A stretch of 64,000 bases of DNA from Acidovorax sp. CF316. GTDB lineage: Bacteria; Pseudomonadota; Gammaproteobacteria; Burkholderiales; Burkholderiaceae_C. The stretch is taken from assembly GCF_000276605.1 (NCBI RefSeq), contig NZ_AKJX01000020.1:1-64000 (forward strand), in the 5' to 3' direction. How positions within the stretch are numbered: position 1 is the first letter of the stretch; each line of letters begins with the position of its first letter. Positions 38,884 to 48,495 of this stretch are shown here, one piece after another. The translations under genes were made by a program, and so were the position numbers. The notes beneath the pieces were generated by a model. That model was not told where the DNA came from, did not search any database, and worked only from the letters and a program-made list of their open reading frames with translations.

Positions 38884-40406
38884 TCAGGCGCCCTTGAGGC
38901 GAAAGCGCGCCACCACCTCGGTCAGGCGCCCGGCCTGGTCGCGCAGCGACTCCGATGCCGCGGCCGACTGCTCCACCAGTGCGGCGTTTTGCTGCGTCAT
39001 GCTGTCGAGTTGCGAGATGGCGGTGTTCACCTCGACCACGCTCTGGCTCTGCTCCTCGATGGCGCTGGCGATCTCACCGATGAGGCTGCTCACGCGCTGC
39101 ACCGAGCCCACCACCTTGTCCATGGTCTGGCCCGCCTCGCCCACCAGCCTGGCACCGCCCTCGACCTGGTCCACCGAGCTCACGATCAATTGCTTGATCT
39201 CACGGGCAGCGTGTGCGCTGCGCTGTGCCAAGGTGCGCACCTCCGTGGCCACCACGGCGAAACCGCGCCCCTGCTCGCCCGCGCGGGCAGCCTCCACGGC
39301 CGCATTGAGCGCCAGGATGTTGGTCTGGAACGCAATGCCATCGATGACACCGATGATGTCGCCGATCTTGCGCGAGGAGGTCTGGATGCCGTCCATGGTG
39401 CTCACCACGCGGGCCACCACCTCGCCGCCCGCCACCGCCACCTCCGACGCAGCTGAGGCCAGTTGGTGCGCCTGCTGGGCCGACGCCGAGCTCTGGCGCA
39501 CGGTATCGGTTACCTGCTGCAGCGCGGCCGAGGTCTGCTCGATGCTGGCCGCCGCAGCCTCGGTGCGCACCGACAGGTCGTGGCCACCGCTGCTCACTTC
39601 CTGGCTGGCCACGGCAATGCTGTCGGCACTGCGCCGCACATCACTCACCGACGCATTGAGCGCCCCCTGCATGCGCGCCAGCGCCCGCAGCAGGTCGCCC
39701 AGCTCGTCGCCACGCGTGGAGCGCAACTCGCCGGTCAGGTCGCCATCGGCAATGCGGTCGGCAGTGCTGGCCGCAAAGCTCAGCGGCACGGTGAGCGAAC
39801 GCGTCAGCAGCCAGCCCACCGCCGCCCCCATGGCCAGCGCGGCCGCCATCATGAGCCAGATGCCCCACAGCACGGTGCGGTAGCTTTGCGCACCGGCCAC
39901 ATTGGCCTGCTCCACGCCCGCGTCGTTCACCGTGCCCAGCTTGCCGATGGCATCGGTGGTGGAGCGGAAGGCAACCCGCGAGTCGCCCCGCAGGAAGGCC
40001 ATGGCGTCGTCGGTCTTTCCCTCCCGCAGCAGGGCCAGCAGCTTGCCCTGGGTGTCCTTGTAGCGGCCCACAGTGGTCTTGAAAGCCTCGAAGAGCTGCT
40101 TTTCCTCTCCATCCGAGAGCGTGCCCGCATAGGCCTCGAGCAGTTTGGGCACCAGGGTCCACTGCTTGTCGATGCGCGCGCTTTCGTCCTGGATGGTCTT
40201 GGCATCGCCGCCCAGCATCATCTGCAGCTCGGCTCGCCCGCGAGCTGCTGCGTGCTCGGCAGCCAATTGGTGGCCAGGTCAACCACGCTGCCCTGCACCC
40301 GGTTGACCCGGTTCACCGCGAACAGGCCCATGGCCAGCACCAGCAGCAGCAACAGGCCAAAACCCAGGCCCAGACGCAAACCGACACGCAGATTCGACAG
40401 GGGCAT
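38884..40406 (-). pseudogene. Methyl-accepting chemotaxis protein, frameshifted near the 5' end
   Basis: The N-terminal part (from ATG 40406, AGGAG upstream) encodes TM1 and VVDLATNWLPSTQQLAG, then runs into a stop at 40218. The rest continues in another frame from about 40240: RAELQMMLGGDAKTIQ, a 4-helix-bundle sensor, TM2 (about 135 codons into that frame), HAMP, and a signalling domain with the hairpin core IIGVIDGIAFQTNILALNAAVEAARAGE-type sequence. Family members usually have about 10 more residues between these parts, so a (3n+1)-base deletion fits better than a one-base error. The downstream frame could still start at TTG 40266 but would lack TM1. Confidence 0.8.
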
Positions 40407-40517
40407 GCTCGTCTCCTGAAAAGGTGGACGTGAAGAGCCCGCTGCGCACAGGGGCTCAGGGAACAGCGCTTAAATCAATATAGTTCATAAGCGGTAAATG
40501 TGCCATTTTGTAATGAC

Positions 40518-41081
40518 CTATTGCGGCAGCTCCCGAATCACCCGGCACGGGTTGCCCGCCGCCAGCACGCGGGGCGGCACGTCGCGCGTGACCACGCTGC
40601 CCGCACCGATCACCGCACCGTCGCCGATGGTCACCCCGGGGCAGATGATGGCGCCGCCGCCGATCCAGACGTCCTCGCCAATGGTCACGGGCAGGCACAG
40701 TTCGATGCCGGTGGCGCGCTCGGCGGGCGACAGGGGGTGCGATGCGGTGTAGATCTGCACGCCGGGCGCGCACAGCGTGCGCGCGCCGATGCGCACCGGC
40801 GCGCCGTCGAGCACCACACAGTTGAAGTTGAAGTACGCGCCCTCGCCCAGCGTGATGTTGTAGCCGTAGTCGCAGTGGAAAGGCGGCGTGATCTGCACAC
40901 TGGCAGGCTGGCCAGGCAGCAGTTGCGCCTGCAGGGACTGCAGTTCGCCAGCCGCCTCGGGCCTGGCGTGGTTGATGGCATGGCACAGCTGGCGGGCACG
41001 CAGGCGATCGGCCACCAGTTCGGGGTCGGCGGCCTGGTACAGGGCGCCGGCAATCATCTTGCTTTTTTCAGAAGAAGTCAT
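40518..41081 (-). CDS. Maltose/nodulation-type O-acetyltransferase (left-handed beta-helix)
   Basis: A 187-residue protein with an N-terminal Mac domain (EKSKMIAGALYQAADPEL), then hexapeptide repeats forming a beta-helix (FHCDYGYNITLG, FNFNCVVLDGAPVRIG, VWIGGGAIICPGVTIGD, VIGAGSVVTRDVPP). The likely catalytic His is in YTASHPL. It would transfer acetyl from acetyl-CoA to a sugar hydroxyl. It lies 22 bp after the Gfo/Idh/MocA gene and probably ends the carbohydrate operon. Confidence 0.9.
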   Translation of the reverse strand: MTSSEKSKMIAGALYQAADPELVADRLRARQLCHAINHARPEAAGELQSLQAQLLPGQPASVQITPPFHCDYGYNITLGEGAYFNFNCVVLDGAPVRIGARTLCAPGVQIYTASHPLSPAERATGIELCLPVTIGEDVWIGGGAIICPGVTIGDGAVIGAGSVVTRDVPPRVLAAGNPCRVIRELPQ

Positions 41082-41103
41082 GGGGCCATTCTGGCCCCGG
41101 CGC

Positions 41104-42279
41104 TCAAGCCCTCGCGCCGGCCAGGGCTGTCCACTTGCGTTCGCTGCGCGCAGACTCGATCACCCGCTCGATGAAGCGCACACCGCGGGCACCGTCTTCC
41201 ACCCGCGGGTAGTCGGCCGCCAGCGGGTCGGCCGGCTGCCCGGCCGCATGGGCGCGGATGTCGGCGGCCACGCCCAGGTAGACATTGGCAAAGGCCTCGA
41301 TGAAGGCCTCGGGGTGGCCCGAGGGGATGCGGCCCGCGCGCAGCGCCGACGGGCTGAGCCAGGGCGCGCCGCGCGTGAGGATGCGGCGCGGCCCGTCCAC
41401 CGGCGAGTGCACCAGATGGTTGGGGTCCTCCTGGCGCCAGGTGATGGTGCCCAGGGTGCCCGAGACCTGCAGGCGCAGGTCGTTCTCCAGCCCTGCAGCC
41501 ACCTGCGATGCCACGATCACGCCGCGCGCGCCATTGGCATAGCGCAGCAGCATCTGCGTGTCGTCATCGAGCCGGCGGCCGGCGCCGAAGGCGGTGAGGT
41601 CGGCGCACAGCCATTCGGGCTCCATGCCGGTCACGGTGGCAGCCAGGTTCTCGGCATGCGAGCCAATGTCGCCCATGGTGCCTGCGGCACCGCTGCGCGC
41701 GGGGTCCAGGCGCCAGTCGGCCTGCTTGTTGGCACCGCCCTCTTCCACCGCCGTGGCCAGCCAGCCCTGGTTGTACTCGACCGTGACCTTGCGCAGCGTG
41801 CCCAGGGCGCCACTTTGCACCAGGTGGCGCGCCTCGCGCACCAGGGGATAGCCGGTGTAGTTGTAGGTCACGCCGAAGACGGTGCCGGCCTTGCGCACGG
41901 CGGCCACCAGCTCATCGGCCTGGGCGCTGGTGTGCACCAGCGGCTTGTCGCACACCACGTGGAAGCCCGCCTGCACGAAGGCCAGGGCCACCGGGTGGTG
42001 CACATGGTTGGGGGTGACGATGCTCACCAGGTCGATGCGCTCGCCCAGCGGGCGGCGCAGTTCGTCGGCCAGCAGGTCCTGCCAGCTGCCGTGGTTGCGG
42101 TCGTCGGCTAGGCCCAGGGCGGCGCCCGAGGCGCGGGCCCGCTCGGGCGAGGACGAGAGAGCGCCGGCCACCAGCTCGAACTGCCCGTCCAGCGCCATGG
42201 CCTTGCGGTGCACCGCACCGATGAAGGCGCCGTTGCCGCCGCCCACCATGGCGTAGCGCAGCTTGCGTTCAGAGGACAT
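41104..42279 (-). CDS. Gfo/Idh/MocA-family NAD(P)-dependent sugar dehydrogenase
   Basis: A 391-residue oxidoreductase. The Rossmann motif [10 protein letters not shown] is at 12-21, catalytic Lys112 lies in CDKPL, and a DIGSH motif near 205 holds the likely catalytic His. Relatives oxidise inositols, sugars or amino sugars. It follows the TIM-barrel isomerase gene by 15 bp in an operon with a ribose-type importer, consistent with catabolism of an imported cyclitol or sugar. Confidence 0.9.
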   Translation of the reverse strand: MSSERKLRYAMVGGGNGAFIGAVHRKAMALDGQFELVAGALSSSPERARASGAALGLADDRNHGSWQDLLADELRRPLGERIDLVSIVTPNHVHHPVALAFVQAGFHVVCDKPLVHTSAQADELVAAVRKAGTVFGVTYNYTGYPLVREARHLVQSGALGTLRKVTVEYNQGWLATAVEEGGANKQADWRLDPARSGAAGTMGDIGSHAENLAATVTGMEPEWLCADLTAFGAGRRLDDDTQMLLRYANGARGVIVASQVAAGLENDLRLQVSGTLGTITWRQEDPNHLVHSPVDGPRRILTRGAPWLSPSALRAGRIPSGHPEAFIEAFANVYLGVAADIRAHAAGQPADPLAADYPRVEDGARGVRFIERVIESARSERKWTALAGARA

Positions 42280-42294
42280 GGAATGCCTTGTTGG

Positions 42295-43308
42295 TTATTT
42301 TGGTTGCTCGTCGCGGGCGAACACTGCGTCGAAGGCGCCTGCGGCGGGCTTGAAGTCGAGCCGCTTGCAGAAGGCGGCGCTCTCGGTGGCACCATGCACG
42401 CGGTCCATGCGGCTGTCCTCCCACTCCACCGACAGGGGGCCCTGGTAGCCGATGTCGTTGAGGGCGACGATGATGGATTCAAAATCGATCATGCCGCGGC
42501 CCACGCTGCGGAAGTCCCAGTGGCGGCGTGCGTCGCCAAAGCTGGTGTGCCCGCCGAACACGCCCACCGTGCCATCGCCCTTGCCCCACCACACGTCCTT
42601 CATGTGGGCGTTGTAGATGCGGTCGGCAAACTGGCGGATGAACTTCACGTAGTCCACGCCCTGGTAGGCCAGGTGGCTCGGGTCGTAGTTGAAGCCGAAG
42701 CGCCGGTGGCCCTTCACGGCAGCAATGGCACGCTCGGCCGAGGCGATGTCGAAGGCGATCTCGGTGGGATGCACCTCGAGCGCGAAGTTGATGTCATGCT
42801 CCTCGAACACGTCGAGGATCGGGCCGAAGCGCTGGGAAAAATCGGCAAAGCCCTTGTCCCAGTAGGCCTGGCTGGTGGGCGGGAAGGCATAGATGGCATG
42901 CCATACCGACGAGCCGGTGAAGCCCGTGACGGTCTTCACGCCGAACTTCGCCGCCGCACGCGCCGTGTCGGCCAGCTCGCTGGCCGCGCGCTGGCGCACG
43001 CCCTCGGGGTCGCCATCGCCCCACACATGGGGCGGCAGGATGGACTGGTGGCGCTCGTCGATGCGGTCGCACACGGCCTGGCCCACCAGGTGGTTGCCGA
43101 TGGCAAAGCACGAGAGGCCATGCTGGGCCAGCAAGGCATGCTTCTCCTTCACGTACTGTGGGGAGGCCAGGGCCTGCTGCACATTGAAGTGGTCGCCCCA
43201 GCAGGCCAGCTCCAGGCCGTCGTAGCCCATGCTGCGTGCCAGCGGCGCCAGCTCGGCCAGCGGCAGGTCGGCCCACTGGCCGGTGAAGAGGGTGACGGGT
43301 CTTGGCAT
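42295..43308 (-). CDS. Sugar phosphate isomerase/epimerase (AP endonuclease 2-type TIM barrel)
   Basis: A 337-residue TIM barrel. Metal-ligand motifs include [23 protein letters not shown] and VEWED. It resembles xylose isomerase-like epimerases and IolE/IolI-type enzymes. The start at 43308 has GGAG upstream (spacing 9) and gives the usual [18 protein letters not shown]-terminus; upstream sequence is hairpin rather than coding. Substrate unknown. Confidence 0.88.
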   Translation of the reverse strand: MPRPVTLFTGQWADLPLAELAPLARSMGYDGLELACWGDHFNVQQALASPQYVKEKHALLAQHGLSCFAIGNHLVGQAVCDRIDERHQSILPPHVWGDGDPEGVRQRAASELADTARAAAKFGVKTVTGFTGSSVWHAIYAFPPTSQAYWDKGFADFSQRFGPILDVFEEHDINFALEVHPTEIAFDIASAERAIAAVKGHRRFGFNYDPSHLAYQGVDYVKFIRQFADRIYNAHMKDVWWGKGDGTVGVFGGHTSFGDARRHWDFRSVGRGMIDFESIIVALNDIGYQGPLSVEWEDSRMDRVHGATESAAFCKRLDFKPAAGAFDAVFARDEQPK

Positions 43309-43377
43309 GGGTAGGGCTCCAGGAAATGGGGGCAGCGCGTGCTGGGTCAGGCGGCCCATCGCAACAATCGACCTTGG

Positions 43378-43408
43378 CGCAGCGGCCGGCCATGGCACGG
43401 CCGCTGCG
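43378..43408 (-). other. Intercistronic hairpin after the sugar-binding protein gene
   Basis: Perfect 11-bp arms CGCAGCGGCCG and CGGCCGCTGCG around a 9-base loop, 34 bp after the binding-protein stop codon and without a T run. Such stems protect the 3' end of the upstream mRNA and let the binding protein be made in excess over the following genes. Confidence 0.6.
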
Positions 43409-43441
43409 ATGGAGGCCCAAGGCCCCCATCAGGCGTCCCGA

Positions 43442-44422
43442 TCAGAAGGGAGAGTCGGGGAAGTAGAAGCTCTTGGCATTCTCTTTGGTGATCAGCACCG
43501 AAGGAATGATGGTCGTGGGCGGCAGCTTGTCGCCCTTGATGCGCGCCTCGGCCGTGAGCTTGATCGAGTCGTAGATGAACTTGGGGCTGTACGACACGTT
43601 GGCCTGGATCAGCGGGTTGCTGCCGTCGGCCAGCGTCTTGATCATGCCCTTGGCACCGGCGCCGCCAAACACCAGCTTGATGTCCTTGCGCTTGGCCTGC
43701 TCGATGGCCTTGAGCACGCCCACGGCCATGTCGTCGTCGGCCGCCCACACGGCGTCGATCTGCGGGAAGCGGGTCAGGTAGTCCTGCATGACCTTGAAGG
43801 CGTCGTCGCGGTTCCAGTTGGCGTACTTGGCGTCCAGCAGCTTGATGTCGGGGTGGTTCTTGAGCACCGCGTTGAACGCGTCCATGCGCTCGTTGTCCAG
43901 CGTGGTGGCAATGCCGCGCATGGCCACCACATTGCCCTTGCCGTTCAGCGCCTTGGCGATGTACTCGGCCGGGATCTTGCCGAAGGCGGTGTTGTCACCG
44001 GCCACATAGGCGTCCTGCGCGCTGGTGTCGGTCAGGCCGCGGTCTACCACCGTCACATACACGCCCTTGGCCTTGACCTGGGCCACGGGCTTGGTCAGCG
44101 CGGCCGATTCGAAGGGGAAGATCACCAGGGCGTTGATCTTGTTGACCGTGACCAGGTCCTGCAGCTGGTTGGCCTGCTCGGGCGCGCCGCCGGCCGTCTT
44201 GACGATGACCTGCAGGCCGGGGTGGGCTTTTTCCAGGTCCTTCTTGGCCTGGTTGGCCCAGTACACGATGCCGCCCGTGAAGCCGTGTGTGGCCGACGGA
44301 ATGGCCACGCCCACCACGACCTTGTTGGCCTGCGCCATGGCAGAGCCGGCCAGGGCCAGCGCGGCTGCGGCGCCCACGGCCGAGAGGGCCAGGCGGCGGG
44401 TGAAAGAAAGTTGGCTGTTCAT
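43442..44422 (-). CDS. Ribose-type ABC importer periplasmic sugar-binding protein
   Basis: A 326-residue secreted receptor of the RbsB family. The signal peptide ends at AMA-QA (about 30), followed by [30 protein letters not shown]-like [13 protein letters not shown] and the [12 protein letters not shown] segment. AGGAGA lies 11 nt upstream of the ATG. With the permease and double ATPase encoded just upstream it makes a complete importer for a pentose, cyclitol or similar sugar. Confidence 0.92.
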   Translation of the reverse strand: MNSQLSFTRRLALSAVGAAAALALAGSAMAQANKVVVGVAIPSATHGFTGGIVYWANQAKKDLEKAHPGLQVIVKTAGGAPEQANQLQDLVTVNKINALVIFPFESAALTKPVAQVKAKGVYVTVVDRGLTDTSAQDAYVAGDNTAFGKIPAEYIAKALNGKGNVVAMRGIATTLDNERMDAFNAVLKNHPDIKLLDAKYANWNRDDAFKVMQDYLTRFPQIDAVWAADDDMAVGVLKAIEQAKRKDIKLVFGGAGAKGMIKTLADGSNPLIQANVSYSPKFIYDSIKLTAEARIKGDKLPPTTIIPSVLITKENAKSFYFPDSPF

Positions 44423-44533
44423 GATGCGTTGTCTCCTGTTGCTGTTGCTTTGATGAAAAAGGCCATGGAAGCTGGCCGGCTGGGGAACACGAAAGTCAAA
44501 CGACCTACCGAGAAAACCAATCCATAAAATCCA

Positions 44534-45559
44534 TCACCGTTTGCCTCTTTGCATGAAGGCCACTGCAATGATCACGAAGCCCTGCACCGCCGCGTTCAGG
44601 TACACGCTGATGATGCTGGTGAGGTTCAAAATGTTGCTGATGACCGACAGCAGAATGGCGCCTACCACCGTGCCGGTGATGCTGCCCGACCCGCCCTTGA
44701 GGACCGTGCCGCCCACGATCACCGCGGCAATGGCTTCCAGCTCCCACAGCAGGCCCGTGGTGGGCGATGCCGAGCCCAGGCGCGGCACGTAGAGCAGCGT
44801 GGCGATGCCCACGCACACCCCGAGGAGCATGTAGGTCAGGATCTTGATCTTGTGCACGTCCACCGCGGCGTACTGCGCCACCTGCTCGTTGGAGCCGATG
44901 GCCTGCACATAGCGACCGTAGGCCGTGCGGTTGAGAATGACACCGCCCACCAGCGCCACCAGCAGGAAGATCCACACGGGGATGGGCACGCCCAGCAGGT
45001 TGGCGTAGTACACGGGGCTGTAGAGGTCCGACAGATCGTTCTCCAGCGTGATGGCACCGCCGTTGGAGAAGTACGTGAGGTAGGCGCGGAAGATGCCCAG
45101 CGTGCCCAGCGTCACGATGAAGGGCTCGATGCGCCCCTTGGTGATCAAGAGGCCATGCACCAGCCCGAACACCGCACCCAGCACCACGGCCAGCGCCATG
45201 CCCACCACCACGGCGGCCATGGGCGAGCCCAGCACGGGCGCCATGGCGTTCATGAACAGGATGACCGAGCCTGCGATCAGCGCAGCCATAGAGCCCACCG
45301 ACAGGTCGATGCCGCCCGAGATGATGACGAAGCACATGCCCACCGCGATGATGCCGATGAAGGCCGTGCGCGTGAGCACGTTCATCACGTTGTCGTAGGT
45401 GGCGAAGTTGCTGTTGAGCAGCGTGCCGGCAATGCACAGCAGCACCAGGCCGATGACCGGGCCCAGTCCGTGCAGCTTGCCCCACCAGGCGGTTGCGGCA
45501 CCGTGGCGGCTGCCGGCCACCTGGGGGGTGGGGGCGTTTTCAGCGGGTACCTGTGGCAT
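44534..45559 (-). CDS. Ribose-type ABC importer permease
   Basis: A 341-residue inner-membrane protein with about nine to ten helices. The RbsC-family motif [15 protein letters not shown] lies in the first half and the EAA-like [19 protein letters not shown] later. It overlaps the end of the ATPase gene by 20 bases. It forms the channel for the sugar brought by the adjacent binding protein. Confidence 0.92.
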   Translation of the reverse strand: MPQVPAENAPTPQVAGSRHGAATAWWGKLHGLGPVIGLVLLCIAGTLLNSNFATYDNVMNVLTRTAFIGIIAVGMCFVIISGGIDLSVGSMAALIAGSVILFMNAMAPVLGSPMAAVVVGMALAVVLGAVFGLVHGLLITKGRIEPFIVTLGTLGIFRAYLTYFSNGGAITLENDLSDLYSPVYYANLLGVPIPVWIFLLVALVGGVILNRTAYGRYVQAIGSNEQVAQYAAVDVHKIKILTYMLLGVCVGIATLLYVPRLGSASPTTGLLWELEAIAAVIVGGTVLKGGSGSITGTVVGAILLSVISNILNLTSIISVYLNAAVQGFVIIAVAFMQRGKR

Positions 45560-47027
45560 GGACGATCAACTCCTCTTCGGTCAAATGGGGTTCCTGGAGC
45601 GTGGTCTGCAAGCGGCCGGCGCGCATCACCGCCACGCGGTGGCACAGGCCGATCAGCTCCATCAGTTCGGACGAAATCACGATCACCGCCAGGCCCTGCG
45701 CCGCCAGGCGCTGCACCAGGTGGTAGATCTCGCGCTTGGCGCCCACGTCCACGCCGCGCGTGGGCTCGTCGAGCACGACCACGCTGGGGCCGGGGTGCAG
45801 CACCTTGGCCAGCGCGAGTTTTTGCTGGTTGCCGCCCGACAGCGACGAGGCGCGCACGTCGAGCGAGCCGGTGCGGATGCCGAACTCCTGCACCGCATCG
45901 CGCAGCGCGGTCTGTTCGGCCGCCGGGTCGAGCCAGGGGCTGGCATAGCGCTCCAGCGCCATCAGCGTGAGGTTGGGCCGCAGGCTGAAGTGCACGTGCA
46001 GGCCCTTGCCCTTGCGGTCTTCGCTCAGGTAGGTCAGGCCATGGCGCGCGGCATCGCGCGGGCTCTTGAGCTGCACGGTCTTGCCCGCCAGCTCCACCGT
46101 GCCGGCCGAGCGCGGGCGCAGGCCCAGCAGGCCTTCGAACAGTTCGGTGCGCCCGGCGCCCACCAGGCCGGCAAAACCCAGGATCTCGCCGCGGCGCACC
46201 TCGAAATCGATGTCCTGCGCCCAGCCGGGCACGGTGAGGCCGCGCACCTTGATCGCGGGTGCGCCAGCCGGGGCAGGCAGCTTGGCGGGGAACAGGTCGG
46301 CCAGTTCGCGGCCCACCATCAGGTTGGCCATCTGCCGGCGCGTGACGCTGGCCGTGGGCTCGCGCGCCACGAGCAGCCCGTCGCGCATCACCACCACCTC
46401 GTCGGTGGTGCGCTCCACCTCGTCGAGCTTGTGCGAGATGTAGATGATGGTCACGCCCGCAGCCTTGAGCCCGGCCATCAGCGCGAACAGGCGCTCCGTC
46501 TCGCCGGGGGTCAGCGTGGCGGTGGGCTCGTCCATGATGAGCAGGCGTGCATTGCGGGCCAGCGCGCGGGCGATCTCCACCAGCTGCTTTTCGGCCACGA
46601 TGAGCTTCTTCACGCGCGTGTCGGGGTCCAGCGGCAGGCCGACCTGGGCCAGCGCCGCACGCGTCTTCTCGCGCATGGCCTTGTCATTCAGGAACAAGCC
46701 CTTCTTGATTTCATGCCCCAGGAAGACGTTCTGCGCAATCGTCAGGTCGTCCGCCAGGTTGAACTCCTGGTGGATCAGCACGATGCCCTGGGCCTCGGCC
46801 GCGCGCGAGCCGCCACCGGGGGCGCGCACGGCGCCGTCCACCACCACCTCGCCGGTGGTGGGGCTTTCGTAGCCGGCCAGGATCTTCATCAGCGTGGACT
46901 TGCCCGCGCCGTTTTCGCCCAGCAGGCCGTACACGCGGCCCGGCTGCAGCGCGAAGCCCACGCCGTGCAGCACGCGCACGGGGCCGAACTCCTTGGTGAC
47001 GTTGCGGAACTCGACAGCGACGCTCAT
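45540..47027 (-). CDS. Ribose-type ABC importer ATPase (two nucleotide-binding domains)
   Basis: A 495-residue protein with two ABC domains. The first has Walker [10 protein letters not shown] and Walker [10 protein letters not shown]. The second has the degenerate GLVGAGRTE usual in RbsA/XylG proteins, signature LSGGNQQK and [12 protein letters not shown]. The ATG at 47027 overlaps the ROK stop codon as ATGA; longer in-frame sequence upstream belongs to the ROK gene in another frame. It energises sugar import. Confidence 0.92.
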   Translation of the reverse strand: MSVAVEFRNVTKEFGPVRVLHGVGFALQPGRVYGLLGENGAGKSTLMKILAGYESPTTGEVVVDGAVRAPGGGSRAAEAQGIVLIHQEFNLADDLTIAQNVFLGHEIKKGLFLNDKAMREKTRAALAQVGLPLDPDTRVKKLIVAEKQLVEIARALARNARLLIMDEPTATLTPGETERLFALMAGLKAAGVTIIYISHKLDEVERTTDEVVVMRDGLLVAREPTASVTRRQMANLMVGRELADLFPAKLPAPAGAPAIKVRGLTVPGWAQDIDFEVRRGEILGFAGLVGAGRTELFEGLLGLRPRSAGTVELAGKTVQLKSPRDAARHGLTYLSEDRKGKGLHVHFSLRPNLTLMALERYASPWLDPAAEQTALRDAVQEFGIRTGSLDVRASSLSGGNQQKLALAKVLHPGPSVVVLDEPTRGVDVGAKREIYHLVQRLAAQGLAVIVISSELMELIGLCHRVAVMRAGRLQTTLQEPHLTEEELIVHATGTR

Positions 47028-48238
47028 CGTGCAGTCCCTCCCGAACGCGATGACTGCGCCATGCTCTCCTGCATGGCCAGCACCCCCGCGCCCACCACGC
47101 CGGCATCGTCGGCCAGGGGGGCGTACTGGATCTCCAGGTGGCGCGTGGACAGGGCCAGCGAGCGGTGGTACACGCTCTGGCGCACCGAGGCCAGGAACAG
47201 CGGCCCCATGTCCGCCACCCGCCCGGCGATGAACACGTGCGACGGGTTGAAGAAGTTGACGATGGAGGCCAGCATCTGCCCCACCAGGCTGCCCGCGCGC
47301 TGGATGATGGCGTTGGCCGCCACGTCGCCCGCGCGGCTGGCCTGGGCCACGTCTTCGGTGGTCAGCGTGCCGGTGGCCTGCAGGCGCTCGGCCAGCAAGG
47401 CACTTTCGCCTGCCTGGGCCGCCGCCAGCGCCATGCGCGCCATGGCGGGCGCGGCGGCCATGGCCTCCACGCAGCCCTGGTTGCCGCAGTGGCAGCGCGG
47501 GCCGGCCTGGTCCACGCAGATGTGGCCCACGTCGCCGGCCGAGCCGTTGGCGCCCCGGTACACCTGGCCGTGGCAGACGATGCCGCAGCCGATGCCCGTG
47601 CCCACCTTGATGACCAAAAAGTTGGGCAGGTTGCGCTGCAGCCGCCACAACTCGCCCAGCGCCATCAGGTTCACATCGTTGTCCACGAAGACAGGCGCGG
47701 CAAAAGCCTCGCGCAGATAGTCGCGGATGGAAAAGCCGTCCCAGTCGGGCATCAGCGGGGGGTTGACCAGCTGGCCGCTTTCAAAATCCACCGGTCCGGG
47801 CACACCCATGCCGATGGCGATGACCTGCGAGGCCGGCAGCCCGCAGCGCGCCATCAGCTCGCGCATCAGGCCGCGCAGCCGCGCCAGGATCACGCCCGGG
47901 CCCTGGCGCACGTCGATGGGTTCGCGGTGCCGCGCCAGCACCGTCATGTCGGGCCGCATGATGGCCACCTGCATGCTGGTGGCGCCCAGGTCGGCGCCGA
48001 TCACCACGCCCAGGGTCTCGCTCAGGCGCAGGGTTTCGGCGCGGCGGCCGCCGGAGGACTCCTGCAGGCCCACCTCGTCGAGCAGGCCTTCGTCCAGCAA
48101 GGCCGCGACCATGGCGTTGGCCTTGCTCTTGGAATAGGCCAGCCGCTGCGCCAGCGCATGCCGCGACGCACCCGCCGACCAGAAAATGGTCTGCAGAACG
48201 TCCAGGTCTTCAGTGCCGCAGTTGTGCCAGCGTGCCAA
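47024..48238 (-). CDS. ROK-family transcriptional regulator
   Basis: A 404-residue protein: an N-terminal winged-helix (about 10-70, RHALAQRLAYSKSKANAMVAALL), then a ROK sugar-kinase-like fold with GADLGATSMQVAI, GMGVPGPVD, a DNDVN motif and the zinc site CHCGNQGCVE. It is the first gene of the carbohydrate operon and probably represses it until a sugar binds. The repeats at 48344-48382 in front of it are its candidate operator. Confidence 0.9.
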   Translation of the reverse strand: MARWHNCGTEDLDVLQTIFWSAGASRHALAQRLAYSKSKANAMVAALLDEGLLDEVGLQESSGGRRAETLRLSETLGVVIGADLGATSMQVAIMRPDMTVLARHREPIDVRQGPGVILARLRGLMRELMARCGLPASQVIAIGMGVPGPVDFESGQLVNPPLMPDWDGFSIRDYLREAFAAPVFVDNDVNLMALGELWRLQRNLPNFLVIKVGTGIGCGIVCHGQVYRGANGSAGDVGHICVDQAGPRCHCGNQGCVEAMAAAPAMARMALAAAQAGESALLAERLQATGTLTTEDVAQASRAGDVAANAIIQRAGSLVGQMLASIVNFFNPSHVFIAGRVADMGPLFLASVRQSVYHRSLALSTRHLEIQYAPLADDAGVVGAGVLAMQESMAQSSRSGGTAR

Positions 48239-48343
48239 GGCTTGTCTCCTGTTCTTGTCATGGGATCCCAGGGGCCGTAGTGGGCCTTGCCTGGGTCACC
48301 AGCGCCTCAAATGGACGCGTTGGGCAAATACTATGCGGCCCAC

Positions 48344-48382
48344 TTAGGCCACACAAGACTTAACTTAGACCTAATTTAGACC
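48344..48382 (-). promoter_or_regulatory. Three phased GGYCTAA repeats, candidate ROK operator
   Basis: On the minus strand GGTCTAA occurs twice 11 bp apart (48382-48376 and 48371-48365) and GGCCTAA once 21 bp further (48350-48344), all on the same helix face. They lie 106-144 bp upstream of the ROK start in an AT-rich patch. The remaining part of the 48239-48495 gap shows nothing else clear. Confidence 0.5.
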
Positions 48383-48495
48383 AAAGTTCTTCATGGCTTT
48401 GTCACGGTGCCGGGCTCCACTGGGCAGCAGGCTGGAGTGCGCCCACTTCACGCTGCTTGCCAGCTGCCCAAAAACCACCACCAACAGAGGGATCC

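Noticed and set aside
48344-48382. Short direct repeats considered as a CRISPR array
   Set aside because: Only three 7-bp units with spacers of 4 and 14 bp; this is an operator-like arrangement.
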